From Adiantum capillus-veneris (Eukaryota; Streptophyta; Polypodiopsida; Polypodiales; Pteridaceae), in the NCBI GenBank assembly GCA_014529385.2, contig CM043942.1, forward strand, positions 53,322,647-53,382,646: a stretch of 60,000 bases of DNA, read 5' to 3'. The translations under genes were made by a program, and so were the position numbers. Below are positions 32,548-48,937 of this stretch, one piece after another. The notes beneath the pieces were generated by a model. The model had not been told where the DNA came from and made no database searches. It saw only the letters and a list, made by a program, of their open reading frames with translations. Numbering within the stretch: position 1 is the stretch's first letter; every line of letters begins with the position of its first letter.

Positions 32548-34262
32548 TGATAGCCGTTTTTCGCGGCTCTCTGTGATTGCCATAGTGAGTTATCCCCCCT
32601 ATCAAATCACTCAAACACTGTGGTTACCCTCACCCTTTCACTGTATATAGGTGCGTGTGAGTTAGGGGACTTTTCCCATATTTCCTTATTGAAATAAAAA
32701 ACCTCAATTAGCTAGTCATTGGGCTAGTTGAGCCAATAAATAAATAAATAAATAAATAATATAAGTATATTATGGCCCATGCGTATGTAAATATTTCTTG
32801 TATATAGGGCCTAAATAAAAGATTTTTTTCATAATTATTTTGGTATTTATTTAAATATTTCTACCTAGGTGTGTGTTATTTATGCTATGTACATTGAATC
32901 ACCATTACCATATTCTTTCTTATCATTTTGCATACTCTTTATTCCATATAAAAAGAATTTCATGCAAGCTTCTCTTATTTTTGTGTAACTCCATCCCACA
33001 AAAATCCAAAAAAAACTAGTTCTATTTATGTGTATATTTTTTTCACTATTGTGATTTTTTTCCTTCCTACATATATTCTCTATTACTCTCATAAATTAGA
33101 CCACTAAAAATATTCATCTTTTTATGGTAGACTTATAATGAGAGAGATTTATTTTGACCCCTTTATATTTTTTCCACCTATATTATTTATATTTGACATG
33201 TACTTATTTTTTAGACCCCTCAATTTTTGATTTTCTTAGTTGTACTATTCACTTATATTCATGATCTCAACAATATCTTCAATTATAGACCTACAAATAA
33301 GGTCAAGGGTAGGTGGCATGCATACATGCACTTGTGGAGGGCTCACTCTTGGAGGTATTCAAAAGAATCATCCAAAGAAGGACCCCACAAGGACCTTGTG
33401 CAATGGAAAAAAACGGTCGGTTTTGCTGAATTTTTAAAATTCACTTGCTCTCCGAATTTGAAAAGGTGATACAAACAAAAGTTGTAGCTCGTGGGCTGAA
33501 CTTTTGCCTCAAATTTTTTTTTTTTTTTTTTGAGCTACGAGCTGTGAGCTATGATTTTATTAGTGGACCCCAGTTTTCCCATACTATGCAGCCACACTCT
33601 CTCTTCCACTTTATCATTTTCCTCTTTCACACACACTTCTCCACTCATCATCCCCACCTCTCTCACCACTCCTCTCTGCACCCTACTCACCTTCTCCTCA
33701 ACCTTGAAGAATGAGAGAAACCATGGTGAACTCATACCTCTCACACACAATTCCATTCCAAAATTGACCACCTAGTCTCATTTTTCCTCCTCCAATTTAC
33801 CCATATCTATCAAAAAAACCACAAAATTCAGCCTCTTCTCTTAAAAGACAGCATCATGGTGGTTGATTACTCAGCTTCAATTACCTTGTCTCTCAAGGAA
33901 GGTCAAGAGTGGAGAAAAAATGTACCGTCAAAGCTAGTGGACCGTCAACAAGCGTCAAAATTTGCCCTACTCAAGACACTTGGAGCATCAACCTTGTAAG
34001 AAATCCACCTTTTCTTACCTCTTAAGAGTTTTTCTTCCTTATTTGTATCCTACATGGATACTCCCATTGTAAATATCCAATTCCATTTGTAAATTAATAC
34101 TAACTCTACTAACACTAACCCACTATGAAAAGTCCTATCACCTCCATTTCTCTCCTCTCTCTTTCCCCACCAACTTCTTGATAATTCCAAGCAAAAGAAA
34201 TTAGATAAATTGCTGAAAATCTAACCCAACCATGGTTAGAGGAGTAACCCTAGCCTTCAAAA

Positions 34263-34270
34263 TTGCTATA
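34263..34270 (+). promoter_or_regulatory. TATA box of element C 3' LTR
   Basis: TGCTATAAAAGGAGGG, about 910 bp before the LTR end, at the position matching 1304 in the first copy. Confidence 0.5.
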
Positions 34271-34931
34271 AAAGGAGGGTGTAGCTAGCACAAAAAGGGG
34301 AGCCATAAGCAAGAGCACTATGCTATAGCTTGAGAAGCCAAGCTCAACCTCTCTAGAAGGAGCTCTTGAGTGGAAGCTCATTGTCTTATGCATGTGCATG
34401 TGTTGTAATAGGGGATTAGCAAGGGAACTCTATGCCATTGTAAGAGAGAGAGTGATCATTCAATTGAGAGTAGGAAATCTATCATTTCTCCTACTAGTGT
34501 AAGCCCAACATTCGCTGAATCAAGGAGGGTGGATTTGGACTAAGCTTGGATACTTTGTCTCCCTTACAACGTGAAGTAATGGACAACAATGATGCGTAAG
34601 GGTCTTGGTGTTTTTTGTTAAGTTCTTGATAGCTTGTCTCTGATGTTGTCGTCAATCTAGCCATAAATCCCACATACTGTAAGAGGGCGACAGGGTGGAG
34701 AGGACTCCCCTGGCCTTAAGACAGTGATTGGGGTGGCTTTTCTTGTGATGTGTTGTGGTGAAATTTACGCAAGCTATGTTGAACAAATACTAATCTCACT
34801 TTGATTTGTCATGACAGATTTGTAAGAAGGTATTAATGCAACAAGCACCCCCTCCCCCTTTCTCTCTCTTTCTTAAATATATAGTTGTGTTTGCTTGATC
34901 ATTGCCGATACGTTTCAAAGCAGCCCGAGCA

Positions 34932-34934
<3 letters not shown>

Positions 34935-35003
<69 letters not shown>
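34935..35003. repeat. (CT)n microsatellite inside LTR
   Basis: About 69 bp of CT repeats. The aligned place in the copy at 1-2141 (near 1875-1890) has only a few CT units, so the expansion came after the copies separated. Confidence 0.95.
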
Positions 35004-35005
<2 letters not shown>

Positions 35006-35876
35006 ACGCGTCCTAGTTCGCATCCAAAACTAGGTGGTGCCCCAAATTTTTGTAGGGTTAGGTTGCGGGTTTGTGTGTGTGTTGTTTTTTTCCAACCCTA
35101 ACCCAATTGAGCAGCACGGGAGCCTTGAAGGGTGTCTAGAGGTTGCTCTTCTTGTTGCCCGCCCCGGACCGCCTCAACGCATTGATGGGAATCGCAATAG
35201 ACATGATCGAGGTGATAACACAAGTGAACATGACAACCGACATGACACTCGAAGACTCGAAAGAGATGAAGATGTTCATCACAATAGGTATGAGTTCTTG
35301 GCAGAAATTAGAGAAGACATGATCATGGAGATCACAGCACACATGATCGACGCATTGATAGGAATTGTGATAGGCATGGTCAAAAAGATAGCACAACTGG
35401 ATACGACAACCTACAGGATGGACATCACAGTAGACATGAGTGACATGATGATGACAATCGACATGTTTGCCATGCTGATAGAAATTGTGGAAGATTTGAG
35501 ATACAGATTGCAACAGACATGACGATGGACATCATAATAGACATGAGCGTGAGAGCATGTTTGAAAGATGAAGAGACCATGAGAGAGAGAATATATATAA
35601 CGAGGATCGTAGGGGGTGGTGATCAACAGACTCACAAAGCATGATGTTTGAAAGCATAGATACAATGGATATGCTAGCAGTGATGACTCTAACAAACACA
35701 AAGATAAAAGACCATGCAACTAAGTTGAAAGAAGAGGATAAACTTTAGAAGTATTGGTGATGGTCAAAAAATAGTTGCTAGCAAATGACGATGATGATGA
35801 ACGCAAAGACCGAAGTAGGAGGAATGGAAATGGTAGAAGGCGTAATTCTTGTAAAAGGCATTGACAACAGGAAATT

Positions 35877-35878
<2 letters not shown>

Positions 35879-35965
<87 letters not shown>
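35879..35965. repeat. (GA)n microsatellite, one interruption
   Basis: About 87 bp of GA, interrupted once by TTA near 35911. Confidence 0.97.
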
Positions 35966-35967
<2 letters not shown>

Positions 35968-36082
35968 ACTACACCTACTTGGTTACTGAGGTAGATGAAA
36001 GAGATCTTTTTTGGCTACTCCTTGGGCCCTAATTGGAGTGGCTCTCCGTAAACTTCAAGAACTGCCCCAAAGAGAGTGAGTT

Positions 36083-36085
<3 letters not shown>

Positions 36086-36140
<55 letters not shown>

Positions 36141-36170
36141 GTGTGTGTGTGTGTGTTGTGTGTGTGTGTA
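36086..36170. repeat. (TA)n followed by (GT)n
   Basis: About 50 bp of TA then about 35 bp of GT with one interruption; a compound microsatellite. Confidence 0.97.
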
Positions 36171-36480
36171 CGATGTGAGGTAGTAGATAGACAATATAGG
36201 CAATTCAACCTATCCCGAGAGCAAGAGCATTAGAAGTAGTGCAGGTAATGGTAGGCTTGATAGCAAAAGTGACCGCGATAGTCAACATACGAGCAAGAGT
36301 CATAGAAGGTATGACAATGGAGCTCAAAATAGACATGATCAATGCATTGATGGGGATCACATGGTTATCATGCTAGCAGAACTGAATGTGACAGTTGATG
36401 CTATGGTGGAAGTCTTGAAAGAGATCAAGGTGGATATTACAACAGACACGAGTGACTATGGATCGCTTATCTGAGGCTAA

Positions 36481-36757
36481 AAGCAGGCTTTGGTGGTACA
36501 AGATGTTCTTGCTTTAAGTTTGGTAATCTATGATAGTTTGGTACTGTGTTAGAATTTTTTTTTGGTACTATATTTATGTGTGTTATCTGAGGTTATTTTG
36601 CTCTAATTTATAATGCACTATTTTGATAGATGGAGCTGTATAAAATATTCAAGGATACTTACCCTACAGTGAGGTCGTTGCTTAGATCCTTGATGTGCAA
36701 AAATAATTCTTTGTTTGGAAGTTAAAAGAGTGGTATATGTGCTGTGGTGCGTATCTA
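36481..36757. other. No feature recognised
   Basis: AT-rich DNA with no supported gene or repeat, between the Arg/Asp-rich remnant and the short-LTR element. Confidence 0.5.
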
Positions 36758-36875
36758 TGAGACCCTGGGAACAACACATGCAACTCTCCACCCAACCTTG
36801 CTATGTGTAGACTCATAGCTTACTAAAATATAGCACCCCTTGAACACATGTGAGTTCTGGCCCTTGGCCTTGGCA
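36758..36875 (-). repeat. 3' LTR of short-LTR element
   Basis: 118 bp, about 85% identical by eye to 41211-41328. Confidence 0.65.
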
Positions 36876-41144
<4,269 letters not shown>

Positions 41145-41193
41145 TCCATGAAGCTTCAATGATCTTCCCCCTCATCCATTGCTGCTCTCCCCT

Positions 41194-41210
41194 GAGCTCT
41201 AATACCAATA
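41194..41210 (-). promoter_or_regulatory. Primer-binding site (initiator Met type)
   Basis: On the minus strand it reads TATTGGTATTAGAGCTC, directly after the LTR end GGGTCTCA. TGGTATTAGAGC differs from the common plant primer site TGGTATCAGAGC at one base. Confidence 0.65.
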
Positions 41211-41328
41211 TGAGACCCTAGGGAACATCACATGAAACTCTCCACCCAACCTCACTATGTATAGACTCATAGCCTGCTAAAATATAACACCCTTGACTGT
41301 ATGTGAGTTTTGGCCCTTGGCCCTAACA
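41211..41328 (-). repeat. 5' LTR of short-LTR element
   Basis: 118 bp; on the minus strand it runs TGTTAGGGCC...GGGTCTCA. Confidence 0.65.
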
Positions 41329-41339
41329 GAATCATGTCT

Positions 41340-43110
41340 AGATGAAGTTTTTCAAGAAAATTCTAATCAAATACATTAAAGCAAGTTTGGTCATCATGAA
41401 AAATTTCATATTAATATATGCTCCATTTGTTGCGGAAGGGGTCACTCAGGTGAGTGTTCTACTAGCCATTTTATATTTCAGCACATTAATATTTTGCGAG
41501 AATCCATTGTATGCCCTAAACTCGTTGATAGTGAATATCATGCAAAAAAATGCTTGTTTGGAGATTGCCCCCGATATGGGGCTAGGAAGTTAACATTGTG
41601 CTTAGATAATATCACATCAGACAATAGGGAAGTGACTGCGAAAGTTTTTAAGGATGCGGGAACTAAACATGTGGATTCCAAAAGAAGTGAAAGGAAGCAA
41701 TTTTAATCATCAAGCACACCTTCCTCTTTAGGTAGTGAGTGCAACAATTTAAAAATTTCTTGCTTAAGTTTTCTAGCGATGTCATTCTGTCTGTTGTTGA
41801 TTTCGTACAGAATTATTCATTTAAAGTGCAATACAAGATTCAATCCATGCATTGATGGTCAACTCAAGTAACCATATTGGTACATATATCTTATGTGAGA
41901 AACTTAGTAGGTGTTGACAATGTCTAGAAGACGCTACACTTTTATATATTAGATGACAAGAACCATGACACACTATTTGCTCAACGTTGTTTTATGCTTC
42001 ATGACCAATGGCTTAAACAGTAAGCAAATCATTTGCACTCTCATTGTGTATAATTAGATGGTGCCGCTTCTCAATTTGTGGCATGAAGCCTTACTATTTT
42101 GTGGAAAGGTAAAATCAATTGATAGGCTTAAATATGATGCATAACTTCTCCACGTCAATGCACGGTGAAGGAGAGCATGATGGTGTGAGTGCTATGATCA
42201 AGAGAACACTTACTCCATGAGGAGCTCAAACCAGGTGGTTGGTCTATGAAGTGTGTAGCAAATTCAAGTGGTTAGCCTATGAAGTGTGTAGCAAATGTAG
42301 TGAGCTTTCTTAATGCAAATTTTAGCCCATTAGAGAAGTCCATAGGTGTAATACCCAATGAGTTTTTTGGATGGTGTCAAATGATGATGTGTAGCATAGC
42401 CTAATGTGGGACTATCAACACACATTATTGGCACTTGTTCCTTCTATTATGTTGATGGATACTCTACAAGTAACCCATGTGTTGTGCATTTTTTAACACT
42501 CTCATAATTTTGTGACCCATATCTGAAGGGGCAATGGATGAGGTGCAAGAATATACTACATGTAGATGAGTGGAAATATGTTTCCATTGTGTCACTGATA
42601 GAGATGATGGAAGCATATACTATCTCAGAGGATGCTGATGAGGATGGCAATGTTGATATATATTGCATTCCCACAATTCATCATCATAATGTGGCCATGT
42701 ATAAAGGAGACCCCAAAGTGTTGTGAAAAATGTTGTTAATAGGAGACAAATTTGCAGTCAAAGTAGTTGACAAGAACGGGGACTTCTAATCCTTAAAATT
42801 GATAAAAACAATTAGTACATAACCAAAGTAGAGAAGGATAAGTGGAATAACAAAAATGGAGTACTAGTTGAGGGCTTGTACTATGACCAAGTGAAAGGGA
42901 AAGTTGACACATACACCCTACCAGATCATCTCCCTCTATTGATGATATACTCCCACCTTGTAAGAGCCATACACTTCCCCATAGAAGCTACCCTTGAGCT
43001 ACCAAGCCAATTCAAATTATCCTCTGAGGTAAATGAGAACATTTACAATAGTATGCCATTAGATGATGATATAGAGAAAAATGTAAGCATGAAAACCTTA
43101 CCATAGTAGC
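41340..43110 (+). pseudogene. Decayed transposase-like gene of an uncharacterised family
   Basis: Plus-strand fragments in changing frames keep a recognisable order: FQHINILRESIVCPKLVDSE then KKCLFGDCPRYGARKLTLC (41480-41600); VVDFVQNYSFKVQYKIQSMH (41793-41855); DDKNHDTLFAQRCFMLHDQW (about 41950-42015); LDGAASQFV (42054-42080); and HGEGEHDGVSAMIKRTL (42161-42211). From memory this order, D-F-x2-N-Y, then (S)DG-x-A-x-QF, then HG-(K/E)-G-x2-DG, is shared by a family of large uncharacterised eukaryotic proteins that look like DDE transposases. Acidic residues sit at 41799, 42057 and 42179. Later frames (42538-42726, 42876-43106) probably belong to the same gene. At least eight stops or frameshifts occur, so it is dead. 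The family assignment needs a profile search. Confidence 0.5.
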
Positions 43111-43234
43111 AAATGACAACATCTATACCTCTAGAAAGTAAAGTATCATTCCTCAAACCATTTGAGTGGTATTGATAATTTCAGTATATTACACTTGTCT
43201 ATCAATGTTTAACTATTTCTTTGGCTTTAGCCGG

Positions 43235-44372
43235 TGTTAGGAGTTTTTTGGAGCAAGGGATTGTGCATATGTACATACCCCTGCATGGTGCATCGAATAA
43301 AGGATTGCCCATTTTCCAGAGCCAGTGGTTACGTGGGGCCCACATGTGTACAGGTAGGACAACATGTATATAGTGTCATCATTTTTCACTATCACCATTA
43401 CCAGTATGTTTTTTCCATAATAATGAGGAGTTGGTAGCACATAAAACTTCTCAAGGAAGCTATCCGCGGGCTGACGACATGAGGTGAGTAGGTGCATCAG
43501 ATGGCATCTAGTGGCGTCAGGAGGCCAAATGGGGTCAATATTTGCACGTGGATAAGTACGGACACAACGTGGGTGTTTTCTTGTGATAATTATGCAAAAA
43601 GGTAATCATGAGGACTATATTTGGGGTCCACTTCACGTGGTTGCGGGATGCATTATTGAAAAAAGTTGAGTGCCAGGTGTGCGGATGGATGCAGCAGGGT
43701 GACAACTATGCACTCCGAGGTCAGTTTTTGGCCTGTTCGGGGTCCGTTTGAGGTCAACTAAAAGGCCCAAGTAATAAATCTAAGTGTGGGAACTGAAAAA
43801 ACTGAGAGAAGACCATAAAAAACGTGGATAGAAGAGGAGGAACATCCGCAACTATGTTTTTGCTGTTCTTGGAGCCTGTTTTGGCCATAAACTGCTCATT
43901 CGAGGTCGGATTTGAGCACTTTGACATTGTAGACTGGGGTTTTGGGCCATTCCGGACGCGATGGTGCTGTCCATTTTGCCAAATTCCTCACTATTGTTTT
44001 TGCTATTTTGGCTGTGTAAGTTTCTCTTATGAGTGAAGCTTCTGCTCCAATTTGTGATTGTATCTGGCATATTTTTTCCATATTGTGTGAGCTATTTGCC
44101 CCATTGGTGTTGGCCCAAGCTCAGTTGTATCTAAACATAAAAAATTCTTCTCTTTTGAGCTGAGTTTTTTGGGTGTGTGTGTGTGTGCATCTCTCTGTGT
44201 GGAGTGGGTAAATGGGTAGTCTCTCTCCTCTCACTCCATAAGTGTGTTCCTTGTCTCGGCGAGGTGGGTTGTGTAAGCCGAGTGGTGCCCCATAGTGTTT
44301 GTGTGTATCATCCCAAGAGTGTGTGTCGGGTCATTATAGAGGCATTGTGTGTGTGTTTTCATCCCGCTCACA
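43235..44372 (+). repeat. 5' LTR of element B
   Basis: It starts TGTTAGGAGTTTTTTGG and ends CCCGCTCACA. It contains an AATAAA near 43776 and GTGGTGCCCC at 44282-44291. TGGCGTCCCCACGG follows at 44379 as the probable primer site. Confidence 0.92.
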
Positions 44373-44378
44373 TTCTTT

Positions 44379-45104
44379 TGGCGTCCCCACGGAGGATCTT
44401 CTTCGAGTACCTTCAGCTTCGGGATTATAGGTTTTAGATTGCAGACTACAGGTTACATGTTACAGGTTAGAGGGACATGTACAGGTAGAGGTGATTCACA
44501 TAGGTACATGTAGCTGGAGTAGAGTGATATATTGACAATGGGAGTCACTTGCAGTTGTCGTGGGTATGCATCATTTGGCGCCTATTTGAGCGCATTGTCT
44601 ACTGGTATTGTACCTTACTTGTGGAAACTACCAATGTACGCCTTTGTGGAGCCATACTTGGTTTTATTGGCAATCCCAACCATTTCTAAGACTTGGTCTA
44701 GAAGATAGTCATTTCTGAGACTTGACTATACGCGATTTTCATTAGCCTTCGTGAGAGGGTCGATAGCGTGAGGTTTAATTGAGCTGAGGGATTCTCAAAT
44801 GTGGAGATCCTTTCGGTGATACAAGTAGCTGGAGCACCCTTTTTGTGACCTCACCATAGGCTATGTACTAGTGATTCCTACTTGATGATCTGGTTCTATT
44901 GTTGGCAGTTTACGGATACATATAAACTCTATATTTTGGGTTCTCACGACTCTACTTCTGGGGAAACTCTATCAAAATTTTTCCAAGTTGTGATGGCTGG
45001 TTTTTTTGTCTTTTGAGCTATTTATGCTGTTATGTTGCTGAAATTTTGGCAAACTCAGAGGATAAGATAGGTGTGCTTTCTTGGGAGCTGCATGGTTGGC
45101 TTTA
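44379..45104 (+). other. Primer site and leader of element B
   Basis: TGGCGTCCCCACGGAGGATC is the primer-site equivalent. It is followed by a short degenerate TTACAG minisatellite and an untranslated leader homologous to 8822-9574 of A, with several indels between copies. Confidence 0.6.
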
Positions 45105-45323
45105 ATGGATGATCAAAATGGACCTCAATTCACTCCTTTTCATTTAACTCAAAGAATCCAGATAAATGTTCATGTGCCTAGGAAGATTTTTTTCCAACAG
45201 CACATAGTCTTTATGTTCGAGCCAAGAAGATTAAGAGAGATACTGGAATGTCCTTTGCCTGTTCTAATTCCGATGATTAACTATGAAAACTCATTTGATG
45301 TGCACGTGTTCATCCTTATCTAA
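45105..45323 (+). CDS. Conserved 72-codon ORF upstream of gag (copy B)
   Basis: Same start (MDDQNGPQFT), stop and length as 9575-9793 in A, with five residue changes (S/P, R/H, G/E, V/L, V/I) against thirteen silent codon changes. The frame ends about 100 bp before the gag ATG at 45426. No known domain. It is the only reading frame in B between the LTR and the integrase that has no stop or frameshift. Function unknown. Confidence 0.55.
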   Translation: MDDQNGPQFTPFHLTQRIQINVHVPRKIFFQQHIVFMFEPRRLREILECPLPVLIPMINYENSFDVHVFILI

Positions 45324-45425
45324 AAACAAGCTCGATTGAAGTTTTTGGGGATTGGATCAGTAAAAATTTTGGGTTCTTGCACGTGTGTTCAAAGGGGTTC
45401 TCAAAGGATCGTAGCTTGGGTAGCC

Positions 45426-46115
45426 ATGCATTTCTCTTATCCGGAGTTTCATGGAAGAAGTGATGAAGATGTAGAAGACTTTTTGGAAAAGATGGAGGTT
45501 GCCTGTATTAGCAACGAAATTCATGACCCGGTGCAGATGTTACATCTTCTCCAAATTTGTTTGAAGAGTGATTCATGAGTTTGGTCCAAAGCATTTGAAG
45601 AGGAGTGGCGTGTGGCGGATCCATCTGTAAGATTGAGTTGGGACAATCTAAGGCATGGATTGGAAGTGGAGTTTGTGAAGACAAAAGATCCTGACAAAGT
45701 GTGGCAAGAAGTACAGGCTTTAGTGCAAAAGGAAGGTGAGCCAGTAGATACGTACATACGTAAGTTTTCATTGGCATGGGAGCGGATGTGCAAGGCCTTA
45801 GCACCACAAGTACCTCCACCTGACATGATGAAGAAGGACAGGTTCTTGGCTGGTCTTTGAGAGAATACACGTTGGAGAGTGGAGCTAAAGAAGCCTAGGG
45901 CATATGAAGATGCACTGGAGGTAGCAAGGAACAAAGAGTGGAAGCTAAGGAAAATGAGCCATCTAGGAGTAGAGTCTTTGCCCATGAGGTCTGAATTTCA
46001 GCCTTTGGATTATTTACAAGGTCGCATGCCAGCGGTTCATCATGAATCAGTGGTTCCTATTACTCCTCAGGTTATGCCACAATGGTCACTACAGCAGTGC
46101 AAGATGATGGGCTAA
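45426..46115 (+). pseudogene. gag: gag capsid region, element B
   Basis: It opens MHFSYPEFHGRSDEDVEDFL and continues in one frame through KMEVACISNEIHDPVQML, RKFSLAWERMCKALAPQ and ARNKEWKLRKMSHLGVE. It is stopped at 45576-45578 (TGA; A has CGA) and 45858-45860 (TGA; A has TGG), then leaves frame after 46060. It fills in the gag start that is broken in A. Product role: particle-forming capsid. Confidence 0.86.
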
Positions 46116-47209
46116 GGCAAGACATGAGGCAAGTGGTAGATTTAATGAAGAATCTCAGCCTAAACATGCTAGGTCAAGTGGGAAAAAATTGAGGTCGAGG
46201 GAGGTTTGTAAATCAGCCAGGAGGTGAAGAAAGACCTAAGAATGGTGTTGGACAAAGTAATGGTAGGTTTTGGAGGCAGACGCCCACATGTTATAATTGT
46301 GGAGAGTTGGGCCACATCAGCCCGCAATGTGATAAGCCACCAAGGATGGGGGGAGACATGTATCCATTTCCAAGACAGGTGCTAACTAGGTCCAATGATT
46401 ATGGCATCGAAATTAAGGGAGATGAAGGAACCAGTGTAGTCACCTTGGAGAAGGCATCAAAGCTAGAGGATACATTAGTGATGCCTATTGGGAAGAGGAC
46501 CACAGAGGAAAAGGAAGGAAGAAGTGCCCCAGGTCCTAGTAAGAAGAAGGGAAAGAGCCATGAAGGCGAAGATGTCAAGGCTAAGAGGAAAAAAAGGGCT
46601 CGTCGCAAGTTTCATGTTTCAGATTTTCCACTAGGGGATGGGCAATTAAGCTATGACTTGAAGGAGGATCTAGCGAGTAGAAAAGCAGATGTTACTTTTG
46701 GGCAGCTTATAGAGATGGTGCCTAAGCTAAAGCGACAGTGGAAGAGGATGGTTAACCCAATGGAGAAAGAGCCAGAAAGAGGTTCAATGAAGGTGTTGGC
46801 AATGGATGAGCTACCAGACATTTGTCCAATCGTAGATGTGTGGCATAAAAGAAAAAATCTAGGACAAAGTTATGTGGATGGTGGAGCCCAAATATGTGTC
46901 ATAACACACTCATGCGTTGAGAAGATGGGTCTTATAGTGAGTGGGGTGTCAGGCTTCCGGATCAAATTGGCAAACCATCAAAAAGTAAACTGTTTGGGTG
47001 TTGTAAAGAGCTTAGAAGTGGAGGTGTATGATGAAAAGGTGGTGGTTGATTTTCATGTGATGCCAGCAGGGTTGGGAGCATATCCTATTATCCTGGGTAG
47101 ACCATGGTTACGTGCAGTGGGAGCTGTTCAAGATTGGAGACGTGGTACGATTAGCCTCTATGGAAAGACAGGTGCCAATAAGCTTTATAATATGGACACA
47201 AGGAAATGA
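46116..47209 (+). pseudogene. gag nucleocapsid and aspartic protease, element B
   Basis: A TGA near 46189 (A has CGA) is followed by an open frame with the zinc knuckle C-YN-C-GELG-H-ISPQ-C (about 46290-46331), a basic segment, and the protease: SYVDGGAQICVITHSCVEKM with D at 46877, then DFHVMPAGLGAYPIILGRPW and LRAVGAVQDWRRGTISLYG. The active site is D-G-G-A as in A. A TGA at 47207-47209 separates it from the acidic linker. Confidence 0.86.
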
Positions 47210-48922
47210 TTGGAGGAGCTTTATGAAGATGAAGATGACTCTAGTGATGAAGACTATTCCACAGTGACTGATGAGGACAGTGATAGTACTATCAACAGTG
47301 ATGAGGATGCTGATGTTGCATTTCTTTTGATGGACAAAGAAATCCAGGAGTCTGTTTTAGTTGCATTTGTGAATGAGGTTGAAGATGAAATTGAAGGGCC
47401 TTATGAAGTGATTGAAGGGCTGATGCAAACCAAGGTTGAGTTGTCAAAGAAGTAGGAATTGATGACACAAATGATCAGTGGAGACCTCTCAACTATGGAG
47501 AAGGAGATATATTTGCACATGCTGGCTAGTTTTCCTAATTTGTTCATTACTTCATATGAAGAGATCAGAGGATTCAAGGGCGAAGAGATGCATATAGATA
47601 TGAAAGAAGGTGCTAAGCAAGTGCGGAAAAGGCTAAGAAGGATGGGTCAAGAGCAGATGGAAGCCTTGCGGGAAGAGGTGGACAAGTTATTGAAGGCAGG
47701 GTTCATAGTCCCTGTGGAAACCACAAAATGGGTGAGTCCCCTAGTAGTCAGTCCAAAGAAGGATGGAAAGTGGAGGATTTGTGTAGATTTTAAGCCCTTA
47801 AATTCAGCCACTAAGAAGAACCCATATCCTCTTCCGTTCATCGATCAGATCTTGGATTTAGTGTATGAGAGGTACAGTGTGTGTGATGGTTTTTCGGGCT
47901 ATTTTCAATTGAAGATTGCTCTTAAAGACAGCACAAAGACAACTTTGATTACGCCATGGGGCTGCTATTGCTACACAGTATTTTCATTTGGGTTGTCAAA
48001 TGGACCATCTTTCTATCAAGAAAGAGCAAATTGGGTGTTGGCACCGTTCATTGGTAGTTGTGTTAAAGATTTTATGGATGACTTTTGTGTCTACAGCAGT
48101 AGGGCTGAACACCATGAGAAGTTGCAGATGGTATTGGCTCGATATGATGAATGTGGAGGACAACTAAATCCAAAGAAATGTCATCTAGCACAGCCAAGGG
48201 TGAAGTTACGGGGCCACATGGTGGCTCAGAAAATGGCATTGAGGCTGTTCCAAACAAGGAAGTCTATTATTCTTCTTCCATCACCTACGAGTACAAAGCA
48301 AATGGCAACCTTTATACACAAAGTGAAGTACATGGCATGGTTTATTCCATTGTCTTCACAACTTCTTTATCCACTACAACAAGTGGCAAAGCATGATCCA
48401 TTGCAATGGGATGACAAGTGTGAAAAAGTGTTGCAAGAGGTGAAAGAGGTGTTAGGGGGGTTGTCAGCCATGCAGGCTCCTGAATGGGGGCAAGTGTTTT
48501 ATGTAAATCCATCAATAGGGGATGATTCCATTGGAGCCATGCTATTGCAAAAGGGGAAGGGAAGCCATTATATGAGGCCAGTGTATTGTGCAAGCCAAGT
48601 GAAGTTGGTAGCAGAGAGAAAATTCTCGGAAGTAGAGCTAGTGATGGCTAGTGTAATATTTGCTTGTCGACGATTTCATCATTACTTGCTACCACGACCT
48701 TTTGTTTTCTTGACAAGTTATGCCTTTTTGCCACAATTAATTAATGGCACTAACATGTCAAATGTGGTGAAGAAATGGGTAATTGAGCTGCAAGAGTTTG
48801 AGTTCTCTTTTCTAGTGGAAGACAGTAGAAGAGCTACCCTAGTTGATTTGTTGACCTACAAGGAGAATCCCCTTATTGTTAAGGAAGAGGCGGTGAGAAA
48901 GGTAGTTGAAGAAGTTCCATAG
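47210..48922 (+). pseudogene. Acidic linker, reverse transcriptase and degenerate RNase H, element B
   Basis: The linker (EDEDDSSDEDYSTVTDEDSD) is followed by a TAG at 47456-47458 (A has CAG), then 487 open codons. RT motifs: SPKKDGKWRICVDFKPLN, YPLPFIDQILDL, VCDGFSGYFQLKIALK, TLITPWGCYCYTVFSFGLSN and DFMDDFCVYSSRAEH with Asp codons at 48077 and 48080. The connection/RNase H fold follows: FYVNPSIGDDSIGAMLLQKG, MRPVYCASQ and SEVELVMASVIFACRRF, again lacking T-D-A-S. RT itself looks intact. The frame closes at TAG 48920-48922 (A has CAG). Confidence 0.9.
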
Positions 48923-48937
48923 ATTAGCAATGCACAT

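Larger units (their letters stand above)
28850..35176 (+). mobile_element. Tat-like Ty3/gypsy element C (internally deleted)
   Basis: The 5' LTR survives only as 28850-29491 and runs directly into RT coding sequence. Pol is decayed. A polypurine tract (CCTGGGGGAGGGCTAA, 32532-32547) precedes a complete 2.6-kb 3' LTR. The flanks are ACGT (28846-28849) and ACGC (35177-35180), a 4-bp target duplication with one mismatch. Alignment of the flanks to an internal repeat of the target supports ACGC as the original. The domain order and dual RNase H place it with A and B, but it is a different family. Confidence 0.85.
32548..35176 (+). repeat. 3' LTR of element C, complete (2629 bp)
   Basis: It starts TGATAGCCG and ends GGACCGCCTCA. 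Landmarks: (AATA)n at about 32735, a poly-T tract near 33516, TATA at 34263-34270 (GCTATAAAAGG), a CT array (34935-35003) and GTGGTGCCCC at 35034-35043. Other partial copies are at 1-2141, 24383 and 28850. No protein frame is credible inside. Confidence 0.9.
35177..36480 (+). pseudogene. Arg/Asp/His/Ser-rich coding remnant (splicing-factor-like?)
   Basis: Short plus-strand frames, shifting between phases, read RNRHDRGDNTSEHDNRHDTR, HDHGDHSTHDRRIDRNCDRH, DDDERKDRSRRNGNGRRR and SKSIRSSAGNGRLDSKSDRD. This low-complexity RD/RS/HD style resembles the tails of plant splicing or RNA-processing proteins, but no folded domain is visible. The DNA carries diverged internal repeats (GACATGATCGACGCATTGAT and variants), and the left flank of element C contains another unit of the same repeat. 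Two microsatellites interrupt it. It may equally be a non-coding minisatellite that happens to encode such residues. Confidence 0.4.

Noticed and set aside
35136-35513. 125-codon minus-strand His/Cys-rich frame
   Set aside because: It is the antisense of the GACATGATCG-type repeat; the plus strand gives the more protein-like Arg/Asp-rich reading.
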